A stretch of DNA of 53,776 nucleotides from Comamonadaceae bacterium (GTDB lineage: Bacteria > Pseudomonadota > Gammaproteobacteria > Burkholderiales > Rhodocyclaceae). The position numbers were made by a program, and so were the translations under genes. The notes below the pieces were generated by a model. It was not told the DNA's origin, searched no databases, and saw nothing but the letters and a program-made list of their open reading frames with translations. The DNA is taken from positions 1-53,776 of the forward strand of contig JANLJE010000033.1 of assembly GCA_029255645.1 (NCBI GenBank). Reading direction: 5' to 3'. Below, in pieces: positions 18,401 to 26,893 of the stretch (the first letter of the stretch is position 1; each line of letters begins with the position of its first letter).

Positions 18401-20631
18401 TGCTGGCGGCGATCTGCTGCCGAACGCAGACAGAGCCGGGCATCCAGCGAGCCGAGCAAGCGCTCCAGTTCAGTCGCGGTCAGGGGCTTGCTGAACAGAT
18501 AACCCTGAAGGTAGTCGCAGCCCTGGCGCAGCAGATAATGCTCCTGGGCCGCAGTCTCCACGCCCTCGGCCACCACGGACAGCCCCAGGGCATGGGCCAG
18601 GGCGATGGTGGCGGAGCAGATCACGGCATCATCCTGGCTGGTTTCGATATCCTTCACGAAGGAGCGGTCGAGCTTCAGGGAGTCGATCGGCAGCAGTTTC
18701 AGATAGGCCAGGGAAGAATAGCCGGTGCCGAAGTCATCGATCGCCATGGAAATTCCCATCGCCTTGATTTTATTGAGCATCTCGATGGTTTCCAGGGGGT
18801 TGCCCATGGCGGCGCTCTCGGTGATTTCGAGCTCCAGGTCGGCCGCGGTGAGGCCATGTCGTTCCAGGAGACGCGCCACCTGCCCGGGAAAATCCGCCTG
18901 CCGCAATTGCAGGACGGAAAGATTCACCGCCACCCGGAAGGCGGGCAGCCCCTGACGATGCCAGGCCTGACGTTGGCGGCAGGCTTCTTCCAGCACCCAG
19001 GCTCCCAGCGGCACGATCAACCCGGTTTCCTCCGCAACGGGGATGAAACGGTCGGGCGGCACCAGGCCGCGCTCCGGGTCCAGCCAGCGCACCAGGGCCT
19101 CGACGCCCATCAGGCAACCGCTTTGCCCGTCGATCTGCGCTTGGTAATGCAGCACGAACTCGCCCTGGGCCAGGGCCCGGGGCAGATTGCTCTCCAGGAT
19201 GAAGCGCTCGGTCGCCGCTGCATTCAAGGCTGGATCAAAGCACTGCAGGCCGTTGCGCCCTTGTGACTTGGCGTGATACATCGCCGCATCGGCATTGCGC
19301 ATCAGGGTATCGGCGTCCTTGCCATCTTCAGGGTAGAAACTGATGCCCATGCTGGGCGTGGCGTGCAGCACCTGGCCCTCGATTTGATAAGGCTGGCGCA
19401 GGGTTTCCAGGAGCTTGCCGGCAACACTCAGCACCACCTCCATCGTCGCCGCCCCCGTCACCACCACCACGAACTCATCGCCGCCCAGGCGGGCGACCAC
19501 GTCATCATTGCGCACCGCGGCCTGCAGACGCGCCCCCGTCTGCACCAGCAGGGCATCCCCGAGATGGTGCCCAAGGCTGTCATTGATCAGTTTGAAACGA
19601 TCCAGATCAATCAGGATCACGCCGAGCATCTCCTGGCGCCGATGGGCGGCCAGCAGGGCCTGGCCCAGGCGTTCCTGCAGGCAAAGACGGTTGGGCAGGC
19701 CGGTCAGGGTGTCGTGCAAAGCCAGGTAGCGGATGCGGTTTTCCGCCTCCTTGTGCTCGGTAATATCGGTAAAACAGGCAATATGATGCGTCAGCCGCCC
19801 CCGGTCATCCTTGAGCAGGGCGATGGAAAGCAGCTTGGGATACACCGCGCCATCCTTGCGCCGGTCCCAGATCTCGCCCTGCCAGTGGCCGCGCTCCCGG
19901 AGCGCGGCCCACATCTTCTGATACACCTCCCGCGGGGTCTGCCCAGCAGAAAGCAGGCTGGGATTCCGGCCCATCACCTCTTCGGGGCGGTAACCGGTCA
20001 GGGCCGTGAAGGCCTGATTCACCATGACGATACGATTATCCTGATCACTCACCAGGATCGCCTCGCCCACCTGGCGGAATACCTCGCCCATCAGCCGCAG
20101 GTGCGCCTGTTCCTGTTTGCGCCCCGTGATGTCGGTGACCACGCCAATCAGCTGCACGAGCCGCCCCCGCTCATCGCGCTGACCGCTAACGGCCAGCTCG
20201 CCCCAGACCTCCCGGCCACTGCGGTGGAGGTAGCGTTTTTCGATCTGGTAACTGTCGCGCTCCCCCCGGGCGATGGCCGCCAGGTAATCGGTCTCGAGGG
20301 ACTCGTCTTCTGGATGGGTCAGCTCGGCGATGCTCATGCCCTGCAGTTCCTGCGCGGTGTAGCCCAGCATCCGGGCATAAGCCTCATTGACTTCCAGCAA
20401 GCGCCCCTGAACATCCGCCAGGGCAATGCCCACCGTGGCGTTGGAAAAGAGAGCGCGCTGCCGTGCTTCGCACTCCGCCAGCGCCGTCAGCAAGGGGCGG
20501 CTCCCGGCCTGCAGGGCATGGGCAGCATGGCATGGGCTGCGCGACCGGATGGATTCAGTGCCGTCACCCCTCACGCCGTCACCCCCCAACAGGCAAAGGC
20601 CAGCCCCAGGTCCCCCAGTCCCAGCCGCCAT
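18397..20631 (-). CDS. PAS-PAS-GGDEF-EAL c-di-GMP signalling protein (cytoplasmic)
   Basis: A 744-residue protein with no membrane segment. Order: PAS (about 55-172, ending VTDITGRKQ), PAS (about 180-295, ending FTDITEHKE), GGDEF (about 300-465; RLGGDEF at 381-387, preceded by the RxxD inhibitory-site motif R374-D377), and EAL (about 480-730; EAL at 511-513, plus NLS, ELEITES, DDFGTGYSS, LDRSF, AEGVET). Both catalytic sites look complete, so it may make and degrade c-di-GMP. The first 45 residues are low-complexity and may not be translated; the start is uncertain, the ATG at 20631 being the first in frame. Divergent from gmk. Confidence 0.9.
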   Translation of the reverse strand: MAAGTGGPGAGLCLLGGDGVRGDGTESIRSRSPCHAAHALQAGSRPLLTALAECEARQRALFSNATVGIALADVQGRLLEVNEAYARMLGYTAQELQGMSIAELTHPEDESLETDYLAAIARGERDSYQIEKRYLHRSGREVWGELAVSGQRDERGRLVQLIGVVTDITGRKQEQAHLRLMGEVFRQVGEAILVSDQDNRIVMVNQAFTALTGYRPEEVMGRNPSLLSAGQTPREVYQKMWAALRERGHWQGEIWDRRKDGAVYPKLLSIALLKDDRGRLTHHIACFTDITEHKEAENRIRYLALHDTLTGLPNRLCLQERLGQALLAAHRRQEMLGVILIDLDRFKLINDSLGHHLGDALLVQTGARLQAAVRNDDVVARLGGDEFVVVVTGAATMEVVLSVAGKLLETLRQPYQIEGQVLHATPSMGISFYPEDGKDADTLMRNADAAMYHAKSQGRNGLQCFDPALNAAATERFILESNLPRALAQGEFVLHYQAQIDGQSGCLMGVEALVRWLDPERGLVPPDRFIPVAEETGLIVPLGAWVLEEACRQRQAWHRQGLPAFRVAVNLSVLQLRQADFPGQVARLLERHGLTAADLELEITESAAMGNPLETIEMLNKIKAMGISMAIDDFGTGYSSLAYLKLLPIDSLKLDRSFVKDIETSQDDAVICSATIALAHALGLSVVAEGVETAAQEHYLLRQGCDYLQGYLFSKPLTATELERLLGSLDARLCLRSAADRRQH

Positions 20632-20644
20632 CCACTTGCCGCCC

Positions 20645-20680
20645 TCAAAATGAAACTCCTCGTCAAAATGACTCTCCTCG
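20645..20680. repeat. Two tandem 18-bp units upstream of gmk
   Basis: TCAAAATGAAACTCCTCG (20645-20662) is followed at once by TCAAAATGACTCTCCTCG (20663-20680), differing at two positions, with a third partial copy starting TCAAA. It lies in the 129-bp gap between the divergent GGDEF-EAL gene and gmk. On the minus strand each unit contains TTTTGA and CGAGGAG. Confidence 0.7.
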
Positions 20681-20760
20681 TCAAACCCAGCACCAGAACG
20701 ATTGCCGGATTTTACTGTCTATAGGCGAGAATATCGGTTTCCCGCAAGTGAAGGGCTGTC

Positions 20761-21369
20761 ATGTCCGGTTTACTGTTCATCGTCGCCGCCCCATCGGGGG
20801 CCGGCAAAACCACTCTGGTGCGTCAACTGCTGGCGACCGGGATCGGGCTTGCCCTGTCCATTTCCTACACCACCCGGGCGCCCCGCCCCGGGGAGGAAAA
20901 CGGACGGGAATATCACTTTACTGACGTCGCCCACTTCCGCGCCATGATCGAGGCCGACGACTTTCTCGAATGGGCGAAAGTGCATGACCATTACTATGGC
21001 ACGTCAAAACGCTGGATCGAAACCGAGCGCGCTGCGGGCCGGGATGTGCTGCTGGAAATCGACTGGCAGGGTGCGCAGCAGGTGCGCCGCCTGTTCCCCG
21101 ACGCCATCGGCATCTTCATCCTGCCGCCCTCGCTGGAGGTGCTGACCCAGCGCCTCCAGGGCCGGGGTACGGACAGCCCGGAAGTGATCGCCCGACGCCT
21201 CGCCGCCGCCCGGGAAGAGATGAGCCATGTGGGGGAATTCGGCTATGTTATTATTAACGATGATCTGCAGACAGCACTGACGGACTTCGTTTTCATCGTG
21301 CGGGCCTCCCGGCTGCGGCTGGAAACCCAGCGCCTGCGTCATCCCGCCCTGTTTGCCCGACTCACCTGA
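20761..21369 (+). CDS. gmk: Guanylate kinase
   Basis: Phosphorylates GMP to GDP. The 202-residue product has the P-loop VAAPSGAGKTTLVRQLL, the GMP-binding SYTTRAPRPGEENGREYHF, LEWAKVHDHYYGTSK and LEIDWQGAQQVR. It is followed by rpoZ and spoT, the common gmk-rpoZ-spoT order in proteobacteria, which groups GTP supply with (p)ppGpp metabolism. No convincing -35/-10 pair was found upstream. Confidence 0.98.
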   Translation: MSGLLFIVAAPSGAGKTTLVRQLLATGIGLALSISYTTRAPRPGEENGREYHFTDVAHFRAMIEADDFLEWAKVHDHYYGTSKRWIETERAAGRDVLLEIDWQGAQQVRRLFPDAIGIFILPPSLEVLTQRLQGRGTDSPEVIARRLAAAREEMSHVGEFGYVIINDDLQTALTDFVFIVRASRLRLETQRLRHPALFARLT

Positions 21370-21387
21370 TCCCATCGAGACAACACC

Positions 21388-21594
21388 ATGGCCCGTATTA
21401 CCGTTGAAGACTGCCTGAAGCAAATCCCCAACCGTTTCGAAATGACCCTGGCGGCCGCCCATCGCGCCCGCCAGCTGGCCTCCGGCTCCACCCCCCTGGT
21501 GGAAGACGAGAAGGACAAACCCACGGTGATGGCCTTGCGTGAAATCGCCATGTCCAAGGTGGGCAAGGAAATTCTCAACCGCGGTCAGGCCTGA
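21388..21594 (+). CDS. rpoZ: RNA polymerase omega subunit
   Basis: The 68-residue small RNA polymerase subunit that helps assemble beta' and forms one ppGpp site. [33 protein letters not shown] is the family's conserved N-terminal half. Located 18 bases after gmk and 21 bases before spoT. Confidence 0.97.
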   Translation: MARITVEDCLKQIPNRFEMTLAAAHRARQLASGSTPLVEDEKDKPTVMALREIAMSKVGKEILNRGQA

Positions 21595-21615
21595 AGCCAG
21601 GGGCGAACGTGACTC

Positions 21616-23817
21616 ATGGCCAACCCCAGCGTCCCGGTCTCGCCTCTTGTTCCCCCTGCCTCACCAGAGGCGGAAGGTGGTTTCTACGCCCTTTCTCCCG
21701 ATGACCCGGCCTACCTGGTCTTCATCGACAGTCTGGATTACCTGAGCCCTGAAGAAGTCGCCCGCGTCAAGGCGGCGGTACGCTTCTCGGACAAAGCCCA
21801 CGAACATCAGACCCGCCTTTCCGGCGAGGCCTACATCACCCACCCCCTTTCGGTCGCTGGCGCCGTGGTGGAATGGCGCATGGACGCGGACGCCATCTGC
21901 GCCGCCTTGCTCCACGACGTGCTGGAAGACACCGGGGTCACCAAGGCCGAACTGAAGAAACATTTCGGCGCCGGGGTGGCAGACCTGGTCGACGGCCTGT
22001 CCAAACTGGACAAGATCGAGTTTGCCTCGCACCAGGAGGCCCAGGCGGAAAACTTCCGCAAGATGCTCCTGGCCATGGCCCGCGACCTGCGCGTGGTGCT
22101 GATCAAGCTGGCCGACCGGCATCACAATCTGCAGACCATGTCCGCCGTGCGCCCCGACAAGCGCCGCCGCATTGCCCGGGAAACCCTGGAAATCTATGCG
22201 CCCATTGCCAACCGGCTCGGGCTCAACAAGATGTTCCGGGAACTGCAGGATACTTCCTTCCGCCTGATCCACCCCGTGCGCGCCCATGTGCTGGGCAAAG
22301 CCATGCTGGCGGCCCGGGGCCACCGCAAGGAATTGCTGACCCGCATCACCGACAACATCCGCGCCAAGATCGAAGAAGTGGGCATCCAGGCCCAGGTTTT
22401 CGGCCGGGAAAAGAGCCTCTACTCCATCTACACCAAGATGGAAGAAAAGCGCCTCTCTTTTTCCCAGATCCTCGACATCTACGGTTTTCGCGTCGTGGTG
22501 CACGACATTCCCACCTGCTACCTGGCGCTGGGCGCCCTGCATGCCCTCTACAAGCCAGTGCCGGGCAAGTTCAAGGACTATATCGCCATCCCCAAGGCAA
22601 ATGGCTACCAGTCCCTGCACACCACCCTGATCGGCCCCTATGGCACGCCGGTGGAAGTCCAGATCCGCACCGAGGAAATGGACCATGTGGCCCAGGAAGG
22701 CGTGGCCTCCCACTGGCTCTACAAGGATGCCGAACACAGCGGCGCCGACCTGCAGATCCGCACCCACAAATGGCTCCAGTCCCTGCTGGAAATGCAAAGT
22801 GGCGATTCCTCCGAATTCTTCGAGAACGTCAAGATCGACCTGTTCCCGGACGAGGTCTATGTCTTCACGCCCAAGGGCAAGATTCTCGCCCTGCCCCAGG
22901 GCGCCACGCCGGTGGACATGGCCTATGCCATTCACACCGATGTCGGCAACTGCTGCATCGCCGCCCGCATCAACCATGAACTGGCCCCTCTGCGCACCGA
23001 GCTGAAGAACGGCGATGTGGTGGAGATCGTCACCGCCGCCCACGCCAACCCCAACCCGGCCTGGCTCAGCTATGTCAAGACCGGCCGGGCCCGGAGCAAA
23101 ATCCGCCATTTCCTGCGCACCGTGCAAAACGAGGAATCCGCCGCCCTGGGTGAGCGCCTGCTGGTCCAGGAACTGCACAGCCTCGGGGTGCCAGCCCCGG
23201 AAATTCCTGCCGCCGCCTGGGAGCGGCTGGTCAAGGCATCCGGCAACCGCTCGATCAAGGAAGTCTTCACCGACATCGGCCTGGGCAAGCGCCTCGCCGC
23301 CGTGGCCGCCCGCCGGCTGCTGGCCGAGGATGCCATTCCCATCTGCACCACGCCGGGCAGCCTCACCATCCGGGGCACCGAAGGCATGGCCATCCAGCTT
23401 GCCAAATGCTGCCAGCCCATCCCCGGCGACCCGATCATCGGCTCCATCAAGAAGGGCCAGGGCCTGGTGGTCCACACCCACGACTGTCCGGTGATCCGCA
23501 AATCCCGCTCTCACGAACCACAGAAGTGGATCGACGTGGAGTGGGAGTCCTCGCCCGGCACCTTGTTCGAAGTGCGCCTCGACGTGGAGGTAAAGAATTC
23601 CCGGGGCGTGCTGGCCCAGGTGGCTTCGGCCATTTCCGATTCCGGCTCCAATATCGAGAACGTCGCCATGGAAGGAGACCCGGAAAAGCTGTTCACCCTG
23701 CTGCACTTCATCATCCAGGTCGGTGGCCGGACCCATCTGGCTCAGGTGATGCGTAACCTGCGCCAGATCTCCCAGGTGATCCGCATCAACCGCCTGCGCC
23801 TGGAGTCCGAATCATGA
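21616..23817 (+). CDS. spoT: SpoT, bifunctional (p)ppGpp synthetase/hydrolase
   Basis: A 733-residue long RelA/SpoT homologue. The N-terminal HD hydrolase has LLHDVLEDTGV (HD pair intact); the synthetase has GREKSLYSIYTKM, DIYGFRVVVHD, and YIAIPKANGYQSLHTT. A TGS domain (about 410-470, VYVFTPKGKILALPQGATPVDMAYAIH) and a C-terminal ACT domain (about 660-733) complete the usual layout, with the conserved helical/ZFD-type CCQPIPGD region between. Both catalytic halves look intact. Its stop overlaps the dadA start (ATGA). Confidence 0.97.
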   Translation: MANPSVPVSPLVPPASPEAEGGFYALSPDDPAYLVFIDSLDYLSPEEVARVKAAVRFSDKAHEHQTRLSGEAYITHPLSVAGAVVEWRMDADAICAALLHDVLEDTGVTKAELKKHFGAGVADLVDGLSKLDKIEFASHQEAQAENFRKMLLAMARDLRVVLIKLADRHHNLQTMSAVRPDKRRRIARETLEIYAPIANRLGLNKMFRELQDTSFRLIHPVRAHVLGKAMLAARGHRKELLTRITDNIRAKIEEVGIQAQVFGREKSLYSIYTKMEEKRLSFSQILDIYGFRVVVHDIPTCYLALGALHALYKPVPGKFKDYIAIPKANGYQSLHTTLIGPYGTPVEVQIRTEEMDHVAQEGVASHWLYKDAEHSGADLQIRTHKWLQSLLEMQSGDSSEFFENVKIDLFPDEVYVFTPKGKILALPQGATPVDMAYAIHTDVGNCCIAARINHELAPLRTELKNGDVVEIVTAAHANPNPAWLSYVKTGRARSKIRHFLRTVQNEESAALGERLLVQELHSLGVPAPEIPAAAWERLVKASGNRSIKEVFTDIGLGKRLAAVAARRLLAEDAIPICTTPGSLTIRGTEGMAIQLAKCCQPIPGDPIIGSIKKGQGLVVHTHDCPVIRKSRSHEPQKWIDVEWESSPGTLFEVRLDVEVKNSRGVLAQVASAISDSGSNIENVAMEGDPEKLFTLLHFIIQVGGRTHLAQVMRNLRQISQVIRINRLRLESES

Positions 23818-25064
23818 GAGTGCTGGTGCTGGGGGCTGGAGTCGTCGGCACCGCCAGTGCCTGGTACCTGAGGCAGGCCGGCTGCGAAGTCACCGTGCTG
23901 GACCGCCAGGCAGCCGCCGGCATGGAAACCAGTTTCGCCAATGGCGGCCAGATTTCCGTCTCCCACGCCGAACCCTGGGCCAATCCCCACGCCATTCCCC
24001 AGGCTCTCCAGTGGCTGGGCAAAGAAGACGCCCCCTTGCTGTTCCGCCCCCGTTTCGACCCGGAACTCTTCCTCTGGGGCCTCTCCTTCCTGCGCCACTG
24101 CCTGCCCGGCCACACCCGGGACAACATCCGCGCCATCGTCAAGCTGGCCCTCTACAGCCGCGCCCGGCTACAGGCCCTGCGCCAGGAACTGGGCCCGGAA
24201 TTCGGCGCGAGCTATGACTGCCTGGAAAAAGGCATCCTGCACATTCATACGGACCGCCGCGAGTTTGCCCGGGCGGTCGAGGCGGCCCGGCTGATGCAGG
24301 AGTTCGGGCTGGACCGCAAACCCATCGGGGTGGAAGAATGCCTCGCCATCGAACCGAGTCTGGCCGCCGCCCGCCCCTTGCTGGTGGGCGGGGATTACAC
24401 GGCCTCGGACGAATCCGGCGACGCCCACCGCTTCACCCAGGCCCTGGCCACCCGGGCCGCCAGAGCAGGAGCCGAGTTCCGTTACTCCAGCCCGATTGCC
24501 GATCTGATCGTGGAACAAGGCAAGGTGCTCGGGGTACTCCTGCAATCCGGCGAAGCGCTCCCGGCAGAGGCCGTGGTACTGGCGCTGGGCAGCTACTCCG
24601 CTCCCTTCCTCCGGCCCCATGGGGTGCGCCTGCCCATCTACCCGGCCAAGGGCTATTCGGCCACCCTCAACCTCGGACCCGACAGCATCGCCCCCAGTGT
24701 CAGCCTCACCGATGACGGTCACAAGATCGTTTTTTCCCGCTTCGGCCAACGCCTGCGCATCGCCGGCACCGCCGAATTCAACGGTTTCAATCTGGACCTG
24801 AACCCGGTGCGCTGCAAGGCCCTCTTGCGCCGGGCACAAGTCCTGTTTCCCCAACTCCAGCCCCAGGGGGAGCCCGTCTTCTGGTGCGGCCTGCGCCCGG
24901 CCACGCCCTCCAACGTGCCCCTGGTCGGCCGCTCCCCCCTGCAAAATCTCTGGCTCAATACCGGGCATGGCACCCTGGGCTGGACCATGGCCTGCGGTTC
25001 CGCCGCCGCGCTGACGGACCTGATCCTGGGCCGCCGGCCGGAGCCTGAATTCCCGTTCGCCTGA
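23814..25064 (+). CDS. dadA: D-amino acid dehydrogenase small subunit (DadA-like)
   Basis: FAD flavoprotein that oxidises D-amino acids such as D-alanine, passing electrons to the respiratory chain. Of 416 residues, the N-terminus has the dinucleotide fold MRVLVLGAGVVGTASAWYLRQAG, then the family block ETSFANGGQISVSHAEPWANP, and C-terminal GLRPATPSNVPLVGR and NTGHGTLGWTMACGSA. The motifs fit DadA closely. The ATG overlaps the spoT stop, an unusual partner for a catabolic gene. Confidence 0.92.
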   Translation: MRVLVLGAGVVGTASAWYLRQAGCEVTVLDRQAAAGMETSFANGGQISVSHAEPWANPHAIPQALQWLGKEDAPLLFRPRFDPELFLWGLSFLRHCLPGHTRDNIRAIVKLALYSRARLQALRQELGPEFGASYDCLEKGILHIHTDRREFARAVEAARLMQEFGLDRKPIGVEECLAIEPSLAAARPLLVGGDYTASDESGDAHRFTQALATRAARAGAEFRYSSPIADLIVEQGKVLGVLLQSGEALPAEAVVLALGSYSAPFLRPHGVRLPIYPAKGYSATLNLGPDSIAPSVSLTDDGHKIVFSRFGQRLRIAGTAEFNGFNLDLNPVRCKALLRRAQVLFPQLQPQGEPVFWCGLRPATPSNVPLVGRSPLQNLWLNTGHGTLGWTMACGSAAALTDLILGRRPEPEFPFA

Positions 25065-25074
25065 ATCCCCCGCT

Positions 25075-25863
25075 GTGTGGATCGACAGCCACTGCCACCT
25101 GGACGCCCCCGAATTCGAGCCGGATCGTGATCGGGTCTGGCAGTCCGCCCGGGACCTCGGCGTGGTGGGTGCCCTGATTCCGGCCATCAGCCTTGCCAAC
25201 TGTGCGGCGGTAGATGCCTGCTGCCAACGCTACCCGGGCTGCGCCCCGGCCTATGGCATTCACCCGCTGTTCGTCATGGCCGCGGGGGAAGCCGATCTGG
25301 CAGGGCTGGCCCGCCGCCTGGAGCAGCAGCGCCCGGCGGCCATCGGGGAAATCGGCCTGGACGGCCATGTGACCAACGTGGCGTTCGACCGGCAGGAACA
25401 CTTCCTGGTCGCCCAGTTGCGCCTGGCCCGGGAATTCGAGCTCCCCGTGGTGCTGCACATGCGCCAGGCGGTGGATCAGGTGCTCAAGCAACTGCGCCGC
25501 ATCCGGGTGCCGGGCGGCATCGCCCACGCCTTCAACGGCAGCCGCCAGCAGGCGGAGGAATTCATCAAGCTGGGGTTCAAGCTGGGCTTTGGCGGCACCC
25601 TCACCTACCCCGGCAGCACCCGCATCCGCCGCCTCGCGGTCGACTTGCCGCGGGAGGCCCTGGTGCTGGAGACCGACGCCCCGGACATTCCCCCGAGCTG
25701 GCTCGCCCGGGGCCGCAACAGCCCGGCCGAACTGCCGCGCATCGGCCGGGTCCTGGCGGAGCTGCGGCAAATGCCGGAAGCGGAACTGGCGGCGCAGTTG
25801 TGGCAGAACACCCTTACCGCCCTGCCGGGCCTTGCGGCGGTGTTAAAGGGGCCCAAAGCGTGA
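25075..25863 (+). CDS. TatD-family metal-dependent hydrolase (deoxyribonuclease)
   Basis: A 262-residue TIM-barrel hydrolase. Metal ligands are seen at DSHCHLD (HxH), IGEIGLDG, VVLHMRQA, HAFNGS and ETDAP. Family members show 3'-5' exonuclease or DNase activity; the paralogue (TatD, YcfH or YjjV) cannot be settled by eye. The start is GTG at 25075 (VWIDSHCHLD), ten bases after dadA; no other start leaves the metal motif intact. It ends convergently with the ClpX-like gene, 28 bases apart. Confidence 0.92.
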   Translation: MWIDSHCHLDAPEFEPDRDRVWQSARDLGVVGALIPAISLANCAAVDACCQRYPGCAPAYGIHPLFVMAAGEADLAGLARRLEQQRPAAIGEIGLDGHVTNVAFDRQEHFLVAQLRLAREFELPVVLHMRQAVDQVLKQLRRIRVPGGIAHAFNGSRQQAEEFIKLGFKLGFGGTLTYPGSTRIRRLAVDLPREALVLETDAPDIPPSWLARGRNSPAELPRIGRVLAELRQMPEAELAAQLWQNTLTALPGLAAVLKGPKA

Positions 25864-25891
25864 ACAGCGAACAAGCGAACAAAAGAGAAGC

Positions 25892-26893
25892 CTAAGCCGC
25901 GCGAAACTCGGGCGGCTCAAAGAGGGAGCGGATCACTACCTGGCGCACCTCGGGCCGGTCCGGCACGGCAAACAGCACCGGATTGAGCACTTCCTCGAAG
26001 ATGCCGCGCAGGCTGCGCGCCCCGGTCTTGTATTCGTAGGCGATATCGGCGATCTGCTGGAACACGGCGGGCGCTATCTTCAGCTCGACCCCTTCCTGGG
26101 CCAGGATTTCCCGGAACTGCCGGTACAGGGCCTGGCGCGGCTCGACCATGATGCGCACCAGCATCTCCTTCGAGAGTTCGCGCAGCCTCGCCAGCACCGG
26201 CAGGCGCCCGGTGAATTCGGGAATCAGGCCGAACTCGAACAGGTCGGTGGGTTTCACCCGGCTGTTGATGCGATCGAGGAGGCTGGCATCCTCCCCCTGG
26301 GCCGTGCCGATATAGCCGAAGCTGTGGGTGCGGGCCATGATCTGCTCGAGGCCCACGAAGGCGCCACCGCAGAGAAAGAGGATGCCCGAGGTATCCACCA
26401 CCCGCCCGTCCTCGAGCCGCACCGGCGCCCCTTCCATGATCTTCAGGAGGGCATGCTGGACGCTTTCCCCGGACACCAGGCGGGGCTGGCCGTCGCTGCT
26501 GGCCTTGAGCTTGTCGACCTCGTCGATGAAGACGATGCCCTGGCCGGCGAGGTCCGTCTGTCCTCCCGCCTTTTCCACCAGCCGTTCCATGATCGCCTCG
26601 ATCTCCTCTCCCACGAACCGGGTCTGGGCGAGGGAAGTGGCATCCGCGGTGACGAAGGGCACCTGGAGCAGCCGCGCCAGGGTTTCGCAGAGCAGGGTCT
26701 TGCCGCAGCCCGAGGGGCCGATGATGAGCACATTGCTCTTGTCCATCGACGCAGCCCCGCCCCGGGCCAGGGCGAGCTTGCGGTAATGGAGATAGACCGC
26801 CACCGCCAGCACTCGCTTCGCCTCCTCCTGGCCGATCACATACTGGTCGAGGTAGGCGACGATCGCGCTGGGTCTTGCCGTCTGAATCGCCAT
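25892..26893 (-). CDS. ClpX-like AAA+ ATPase lacking the zinc-binding domain
   Basis: A 333-residue AAA+ protein closely resembling the ATPase part of ClpX (YVIGQEEAKRVLAVAVYLHYRKL, Walker A GPSGCGKT at 59-66, Walker B VFIDEVDK at 121-128, GLIPEFTGRLPV with the arginine finger, sensor-2 KTGARSLR). It differs from true ClpX: no N-terminal zinc-binding domain, pore-1 loop RFVG (92-95) in place of GYVG, and SFGYIGTAQ where ClpX carries the ClpP-docking IGF loop. It is therefore probably an unfoldase or remodeller not working with ClpP in the usual way; that is inference. The ATG at 26893 shares one base with the stop of the upstream GGDEF-EAL gene (TGATG); an in-frame GTG lies one codon earlier. 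Confidence 0.88.
   Translation of the reverse strand: MAIQTARPSAIVAYLDQYVIGQEEAKRVLAVAVYLHYRKLALARGGAASMDKSNVLIIGPSGCGKTLLCETLARLLQVPFVTADATSLAQTRFVGEEIEAIMERLVEKAGGQTDLAGQGIVFIDEVDKLKASSDGQPRLVSGESVQHALLKIMEGAPVRLEDGRVVDTSGILFLCGGAFVGLEQIMARTHSFGYIGTAQGEDASLLDRINSRVKPTDLFEFGLIPEFTGRLPVLARLRELSKEMLVRIMVEPRQALYRQFREILAQEGVELKIAPAVFQQIADIAYEYKTGARSLRGIFEEVLNPVLFAVPDRPEVRQVVIRSLFEPPEFRAA

Noticed and set aside
20651-20724. Possible small plus-strand peptide beginning MKLLVKMTLLVK in the gmk leader
   Set aside because: Created by the 18-bp tandem repeat; no ribosome site in front of it.
21661-23736. 691-codon minus-strand open frame opposite spoT
   Set aside because: Shadow of the spoT codon bias; His/Gln/Gly-rich composition without any family motif.
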